The notes under the pieces were generated by a model. That model ran no database searches and had not been told where the DNA came from. It saw only the letters and a program-made list of their open reading frames with translations. Of a DNA stretch of 18,978 nt, positions 15,624 through 18,978 are shown piece by piece; position 1 is the first letter of the stretch, and each line of letters starts with the position of its first letter. Position numbers and translations under genes: made by a program. The stretch spans positions 1-18,978 of the forward strand of contig CAJURN010000033.1 of NCBI GenBank assembly GCA_910589055.1. The letters are read 5' to 3'. Source of the DNA: an uncultured Muribaculaceae bacterium. Lineage in GTDB: Bacteria > Bacteroidota > Bacteroidia > Bacteroidales > Muribaculaceae.

Positions 15624-15631
15624 CAAAGTTA
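15624..15631 (-). promoter_or_regulatory. -7 box of the lipoprotein operon
   Basis: The minus strand reads TAACTTTG, matching TAnnTTTG, about 57 bases upstream of ATG 15567. The -33 box is poor; the nearest TTG lies 23 bases upstream. Confidence 0.5.
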
Positions 15632-15682
15632 ACGATTTATACCCGTCTGAACCACAACCATTTAATCCATTTCATCCGCGAT

Positions 15683-15706
15683 GTTCATTCTGTTCATTCT
15701 GTTCAT
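15683..15706 (+). repeat. Short tandem repeat GTTCATTCT
   Basis: Two exact 9-bp copies (15683-15691 and 15692-15700) are followed by GTTCAT. It lies between divergent promoters. No function is evident. Confidence 0.6.
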
Positions 15707-15740
15707 CAATGTAATATTTGCCACATCGTTGTTGAAAATA

Positions 15741-15771
15741 TTGCATAACAAGCGAGAAATTCATACCTTTG
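15741..15771 (+). promoter_or_regulatory. Strong rightward promoter without a following gene
   Basis: TTG (15741-15743), 20 bases, then TACCTTTG (15764-15771) is a near-ideal Bacteroidales promoter. Transcription would start near 15777, at the run GGGAC that opens a hairpin. No plausible protein gene begins within the next 500 bases. Confidence 0.65.
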
Positions 15772-15776
15772 CAATA

Positions 15777-15995
15777 GGGACACACGTCCTTATTGCCAGT
15801 CCGGCACCGGCCGCATCGCTGCGGCAGCGGAACTGCGGGAATGGAAATCGGTTGTGAAAGCGACTACGCGCACCACACTTCGCGGGTCGTGGCGATGGAA
15901 TAGCCTGATCGGCAGCAACAATTTCCAAAATCAGATTCCCGGCACTACGCGGAGCCGGAACTTTCCGCCAGACAGTCATCGTAGGCTCTCGCCGA
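15777..15995 (+). ncRNA. Candidate structured non-coding RNA
   Basis: GC-rich sequence directly after a strong promoter folds well by eye. An 11-bp stem with an ACAC loop spans 15771-15796. A GCCGCA-TCGC-TGCGGC hairpin follows near 15814-15829, inside a CAGT/ACTG outer stem. Further on, GGGAAT and GGAAAT (about 15837-15850) can pair with ATTTCC and ATTCCC (about 15924-15946), enclosing a CGAC/GTCG, ACGCG/CGCG hairpin. No reading frame here looks coding: the plus frame starts at GTG 15854 and the minus frame is Arg/Pro-rich. I do not recognise it as tRNA, tmRNA, RNase P RNA or SRP RNA. A 6S-like or lineage-specific RNA is possible. The 3' end is not defined. Confidence 0.35.
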
Positions 15996-16347
15996 GGATT
16001 ATCATATGTAGGTTAATTTTTAAATTTAGATTATCCACTGAGGAATTCAAAAATCTGAAATTAAAGATGCCGGACAAAAACGGCAGGTAAAGGCGATTCG
16101 GAATCACACGGAATCATCGCTTGATGTACTTGCCATATCCAGTCCACACCTTCATTATAATCCCCGCACCAACAGCCGACACTTCCCCACGCAATCACAG
16201 CACACACTCCGGTTATATCATTGACACCGACCGCCACGCAAGGTGGGACATGATACATCAGTCAAGGGAAGAGGGAATATTAATTTCAGACATCTTTTTC
16301 GCTAAATTCCTCCGGATGGATAAAATGATACAGAACATTATCATAAT
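15996..16347. other. Stretch without a supported gene
   Basis: Two weak open frames cross this region (plus 16121-16363, minus 16061-16258), but neither has a leader, a recognisable motif or neighbours in phase, and I do not call either. The last 40 bases are AT-rich and precede the first of two paralogous regulator-like genes. No clean TAnnTTTG box was found for that gene. Confidence 0.45.
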
Positions 16348-16899
16348 ATGTTATCATCCGTAATAAAAGAGATGCTTGCCAAGCGTCTCGGCCATGAAAT
16401 AAAATATCCTTCCGACTGCGAAAGGCTCTCTATCGACATTGAGAACTCTGTGCATCAACACATTGGAGTGACGACACTCAAACGCATCATGGGCTTCGTC
16501 GGCGGGGTGACAAAACCCCGGATGTCGACCCTCGACATACTTGCCCAATACGTAAGTTTCGATTCCTATCAGGCTTTGATATCTTCAATCAATCCCGACC
16601 GGAACCGCCCCACTCCCGAGGAACCTCAGTTTATCAACACTCAAGAAATACCACAAGGGGGCAAAATCACCGTGTGCTGGCACGACGGCGTGCTATCCCT
16701 GCGACGTCTCGCCGGAATACAGGATTTCTCCGTCGTGAAAAGCTCCTCGCCCCTGCTCCGGCCCGACGACATCATAGTCGTTTCCGGAATCCACAAAGGC
16801 TATCCTTTGTATATCAGCAGCATCACCCGCGGAAACATATCTTCGGCGGGCGTAACAATTGCTGAAATTTCCGGAATTGTCTCGATACGGGTCGAATAA
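16348..16899 (+). CDS. Predicted DNA-binding protein, tandem paralogue 1
   Basis: A 183-residue protein without signal peptide. Residues about 21-81 (DCERLSIDIEN, VTTLKRIMGFVGG, KPRMSTLDILAQYV, SYQAL) follow a helical pattern shared by Bacteroidota proteins that I remember as carrying a helix-turn-helix-like N-terminus. Residues about 96-183 are beta-rich (GGKITVCWHDGVLSLRRL, LLRPDDIIVV, GYPLYISSI) and typical of the C-terminal domain of that group. A role as a transcription regulator is an inference. It is about two-thirds identical by eye over the first 85 residues to the next gene. The start at 16348 matches the conserved MLS start of the paralogue. A 12-bp perfect palindrome covers its stop codon, and an ATGTTAT half-site overlaps its start. 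Confidence 0.8.
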   Translation: MLSSVIKEMLAKRLGHEIKYPSDCERLSIDIENSVHQHIGVTTLKRIMGFVGGVTKPRMSTLDILAQYVSFDSYQALISSINPDRNRPTPEEPQFINTQEIPQGGKITVCWHDGVLSLRRLAGIQDFSVVKSSSPLLRPDDIIVVSGIHKGYPLYISSITRGNISSAGVTIAEISGIVSIRVE

Positions 16900-16907
16900 C
16901 ATGTTAT
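16896..16907. promoter_or_regulatory. 12-bp perfect palindrome, possible operator
   Basis: ATAACATGTTAT spans the stop codon of paralogue 1. Half-sites recur as ATGTTAT at 16348-16354 (its start codon) and ATAACAT at 16936-16942. The spacing around a predicted DNA-binding gene suggests autoregulation, but AT-rich 7-mers also arise by chance. Confidence 0.3.
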
Positions 16908-16987
16908 CTTTTGTTAAAAACGCATATTATGTCAAATAACATACACATAAAAGCTCAAGCGTATAACTACTTGATACTCAATAAAAT

Positions 16988-16996
16988 GGGGGGGGG
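16988..16996 (+). repeat. Homopolymer tract of nine G
   Basis: Nine consecutive G lie between the two paralogues, about 60 bases upstream of the -33 box of paralogue 2. Such tracts slip during replication. It is not in a reading frame and is not between promoter boxes, so any effect would be on upstream regulatory spacing. Confidence 0.6.
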
Positions 16997-17054
16997 TAAA
17001 ACCGAACCTGTTTTTTGGAGAAGGCCATTTTCGGGCCCGTAGGTGATGCACCGA

Positions 17055-17085
17055 TTGCACACCACACCCGAAAAAGCTATCTTTG
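17055..17085 (+). promoter_or_regulatory. Promoter of tandem paralogue 2
   Basis: TTG (17055-17057), 20 bases, then TATCTTTG (17078-17085) is a close match to the Bacteroidales consensus. Transcription would begin near 17091, giving a leader of about 50 bases. Confidence 0.72.
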
Positions 17086-17139
17086 TAGCAAGAACCTATC
17101 AAAAGAAATTCATAAGACTCTTCCATCCAAGCCTTCCCA

Positions 17140-17697
17140 ATGCTATCTCCTATAATCAAAAAGATGCTCGCCAAGCGTCTTGGCCATGAAATTAGAATAT
17201 CCGCCGACTGTGAACGCTTGTCCGCCGACATTGACAAGCACGTACGCCAGCACGTAGGCGTCACAACCCTCAAGCGCATGACCGGCTTCGTAGGCGGCGT
17301 AAGCAATCCCCGCATGTCAACGCTCGACATCATAGCCATGTACCTCGGCAGCCCTTCCTATCACGCACTTCTCGACTCAATCAATCCCGACCGCACAGGC
17401 AAGTCCGACACATCCGACCCCACGGCGATAAAGACAAAAGAACTTCTAAAGGGTCAGACCGTCACAGCCGTATGGCACGACGGACAAATAACATTGCGGC
17501 ATCTTGGTCGCGGCAAGCTCACCGTAGTCCAAAGCGACTCCCGCAAGATTATCCCCGGCGACACAATCGAAACCGACACCATACGAATCTCCTACCCTCT
17601 GTATATACGCAGCCACATCCGCGAAAACATCATTCTCCCCACTCCCCTGCCCCTCGGACACCTTTCCGGTATCCTCAGCATCAAATTGATTGATTGA
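17140..17697 (+). CDS. Predicted DNA-binding protein, tandem paralogue 2
   Basis: A 185-residue paralogue of the gene at 16348-16899. The N-terminal region is closely conserved (MLAKRLGHEI, VTTLKRMTGFVGG, PRMSTLDIIAMYL, SINPDR). The beta-rich C-terminal half is more diverged (GQTVTAVWHDGQITLRHLG, IIPGDTI, SYPLYIRS). It therefore probably binds a similar DNA sequence but responds to something different, an inference from the pattern of conservation. It has its own strong promoter at 17055-17085, unlike paralogue 1. Its 3' end overlaps the convergent patatin gene by 17 bp. No membrane or export signals are seen. Confidence 0.82.
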   Translation: MLSPIIKKMLAKRLGHEIRISADCERLSADIDKHVRQHVGVTTLKRMTGFVGGVSNPRMSTLDIIAMYLGSPSYHALLDSINPDRTGKSDTSDPTAIKTKELLKGQTVTAVWHDGQITLRHLGRGKLTVVQSDSRKIIPGDTIETDTIRISYPLYIRSHIRENIILPTPLPLGHLSGILSIKLID

Positions 17698-18532
17698 GAA
17701 AACTTCGGATTTCGTCAAGGCGCGACTCGCAGGCCTGACGACCAAGGCCATAGACCAGCTTCATCTTTTCAGGATTCATTTCCACGCGACCTATCGGCAG
17801 AGGCTGCTCCGGCGCTATCACAAGCGTATCGCCCGCAGCCTCCTGTCGGTCAAGATAATCGAGCTGGGCATTATACATCACATGTCTGCGCCCCATGGCC
17901 TTGGCTATGGCCGGAGCATAAGGCATGAACAAACGGAAAAACCATTCTGGCGCCGGGCTCTTGCGGTAGTCGCGCGGCTGAGTGAGCACAACCACATTGC
18001 GCCCGAAACCACACTTGCGGAAATATTCCAGCGGAATGGAATCGCTTATGCCACCATCGAGCATGCGGCGTCCGCCCACCCCGACAGGACGAGTCACAAC
18101 AGGCATCGACGCCGACGCACGCAACCATTCCAGCGAGTCATAGTCGACACGGTCCATGCGGTAGTACACAGGCTCACCCGTGTCGACATCCGTACACACC
18201 AGATGAAACTCCATCGGGTCGCTCTCGAACGTCTCAATATCAAACACATCAAGCTCAAGAGGCATGGTGTGGTATGCGAACTCAGCCCCGATAAGATTTC
18301 CCGTCGTAAGCAGCGACCTCAGCCCCATATACCTCGGATCCTTGCCGAAACGGAGATTATAACGCAGCACACGTCCCGGCTGATGCGACTTATAATTACA
18401 ACCGAAACTCGACCCTGCCGACACACCCACCAGGCCGTCGAAGCGGATGCCGTTTTCCATCATCACATCAATCACCCCGGCCGTAAAAAGGCCGCGCATG
18501 GCTCCGCCCTCGAGAACAAGCCCCGTCTTCAT
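17681..18532 (-). CDS. Patatin-like phospholipase family protein
   Basis: A predicted cytoplasmic lipid acyl hydrolase of 283 residues. All patatin hallmarks are present: the oxyanion loop EGGAMRG at residues 8-14, the nucleophile Ser38 in GVSAGS, and the catalytic Asp159 in LDGGISDS. The length and the layout (MKTGLVLEGGAMRGLFTAGV at the start) match the bacterial YjjU-like branch. ATG 18532 is chosen over the longer frame from 18577 because it begins directly at the conserved beta strand and lies 2 bp after the stop of the upstream TSCPD gene. AAGGAGGTGAT lies about 10 bases before it, an unusually good Shine-Dalgarno match for this phylum, and is built from the last codons of the TSCPD gene. 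The substrate is unknown. Confidence 0.92.
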   Translation of the reverse strand: MKTGLVLEGGAMRGLFTAGVIDVMMENGIRFDGLVGVSAGSSFGCNYKSHQPGRVLRYNLRFGKDPRYMGLRSLLTTGNLIGAEFAYHTMPLELDVFDIETFESDPMEFHLVCTDVDTGEPVYYRMDRVDYDSLEWLRASASMPVVTRPVGVGGRRMLDGGISDSIPLEYFRKCGFGRNVVVLTQPRDYRKSPAPEWFFRLFMPYAPAIAKAMGRRHVMYNAQLDYLDRQEAAGDTLVIAPEQPLPIGRVEMNPEKMKLVYGLGRQACESRLDEIRSFLNQSI

Positions 18533-18534
18533 AC

Positions 18535-18777
18535 TCACATCACCTCCTTCAAAGCCTTCGCGAGCTGGTCGGGACACGACGTAGGTTTCATGCCGCAGCG
18601 TATGCCCTCAAGGCGCGCCACAACATCCTCAGGCTTCATTCCATCAACCAACGCGCCGATACCCTGAAGATTACCGTGACATCCGCCCGTAAAGCGCACA
18701 TCACGCACAAGACCATCCTCAATCTCAAATTCAATCAACCGCGAGCAAGTGCCCTCGGTAACATATCTATACTTCAT
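18535..18777 (-). CDS. TSCPD-domain protein (TIGR03905-like)
   Basis: A small 80-residue protein of the TSCPD family, named for the motif seen here as TSCPDQLAKAL. Other family features are GTCSRLIEF near residue 9, FTGGCHGNLQGI near residue 29, and GIRCGMKPTSCPD near residue 58. The four cysteines (11, 33, 60, 67 approximately) suggest metal binding. Related domains occur at the C-terminus of some class II ribonucleotide reductases; the function of the stand-alone form is not established. It is the first gene of a two-gene leftward operon with the patatin-like gene. Its promoter lies in the palindromic repeat, giving a leader of only about 13 bases. Confidence 0.9.
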   Translation of the reverse strand: MKYRYVTEGTCSRLIEFEIEDGLVRDVRFTGGCHGNLQGIGALVDGMKPEDVVARLEGIRCGMKPTSCPDQLAKALKEVM

Positions 18778-18796
18778 ATCTCATCATAATTTAATG

Positions 18797-18828
18797 CAAA
18801 AATACGAATAAGCGAGAGCAATGCCAAA
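18797..18828 (-). promoter_or_regulatory. Promoter of the TSCPD-patatin operon, within the repeat
   Basis: The minus strand reads TTTG, 20 bases, then TATTTTTG (plus CAAAAATA, 18797-18804). Transcription would start near 18790, 13 bases before ATG 18777. Both boxes belong to the terminal half-unit of the palindromic repeat. Confidence 0.75.
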
Positions 18829-18913
18829 TCCATTTGAGCATTGCCGAGCATGAGTATTTAGGGCAACCGCCAAAAATACGAATAAGCGAGAGCAATGCCA
18901 AATTCATTTGAAC
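18797..18913. repeat. Palindromic promoter-bearing repeat array, locus 3
   Basis: About one and a half units with period 74, arranged exactly as at 3726-3843. The ggc-aacc-gcc centre has arms GTATTT/AAATAC, a third compensated version of this stem. The AT-rich centre has arms GCAATGC/GCATTGC. A second -7 box (plus CAAAAATA, 18871-18878) is identical to the one serving the gene. The array stops after its second AT-rich centre near 18910. Confidence 0.88.
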
Positions 18914-18978
18914 GAATACGGGCCTGCGAAGTCAACTGGCGGATGCGAATTTACGAAAAAGATGAATGAATTCAGCAA

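Noticed and set aside
15761..15979. A 72-codon minus-strand frame
   Set aside because: It is Arg/Pro-rich, has no family motif, and lies antisense to the structured region following a strong opposite promoter.
16061..16258. A 65-codon minus-strand frame rich in Trp and Cys
   Set aside because: It has no leader, no promoter and no recognisable domain. It could be a decayed fragment, but nothing supports it.
17690..18667. A 325-codon plus-strand frame opposite the patatin and TSCPD genes
   Set aside because: It is a shadow of two well-identified genes on the other strand; its Arg/His-rich composition matches an antisense frame.
1..18978. tRNA, rRNA, tmRNA, transposase or integrase genes
   Set aside because: I looked for T-loop motifs, rRNA cores and DDE or tyrosine recombinase motifs and found none.

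Overview
The window looks like chromosomal DNA of a Bacteroidales bacterium, probably a gut lineage close to Muribaculaceae. The evidence is consensus Bacteroidota promoters (TTTG or TTG, 19-21 bases, then TAnnTTTG), three secreted proteins ending in type IX secretion (T9SS) type A-like sorting domains, a bifunctional RibBA, an LptF/LptG-type permease with a long tail, and many Cys-Gly-Gly-Gly lipoproteins. The species cannot be fixed from sequence alone.

Layout. Positions 1-600 are non-coding: a 75-bp palindromic repeat array (55-219), several hairpins and a weak leftward promoter. A leftward operon follows, an LptF/LptG-family permease then ribBA (3667 to 664), ending at a hairpin terminator. 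A second copy of the palindromic repeat supplies its promoter. Next come the wreck of a DUF1016/YhcG-type nuclease gene (3844-4158) and a rightward promoter (4246-4275). That promoter drives three exported proteins (4418-12322): a six-repeat beta protein, a subtilisin-like protease with an intact catalytic triad, and a 1223-residue leucine-rich-repeat protein built from three copies of one large module. Two terminators separate this from a convergent leftward operon of three lipoproteins (15567 to 12492).

Positions 15632-16347 hold no convincing protein gene. They contain a strong rightward promoter followed at once by highly structured GC-rich sequence, a candidate non-coding RNA. Two tandem paralogous DNA-binding-like genes follow (16348-16899 and 17140-17697). 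Last is a leftward pair, a TSCPD-domain protein and a patatin-like lipase (18777 to 17681), again transcribed from a promoter lying in a copy of the palindromic repeat.

Main observation. The three repeat loci (55-219, 3726-3843, 18797-18913) are one family. Each unit carries on its minus strand a complete consensus Bacteroidales promoter embedded in two alternating inverted repeats. The arms differ between loci but change in compensating pairs that keep both the pairing and the TAnnTTTG motif. At two loci the terminal half-unit is the apparent promoter of the adjacent gene, and the internal copy at each locus has the same -7 variant as that gene promoter. This looks like a promoter-bearing repeat that is copied or homogenised locally.
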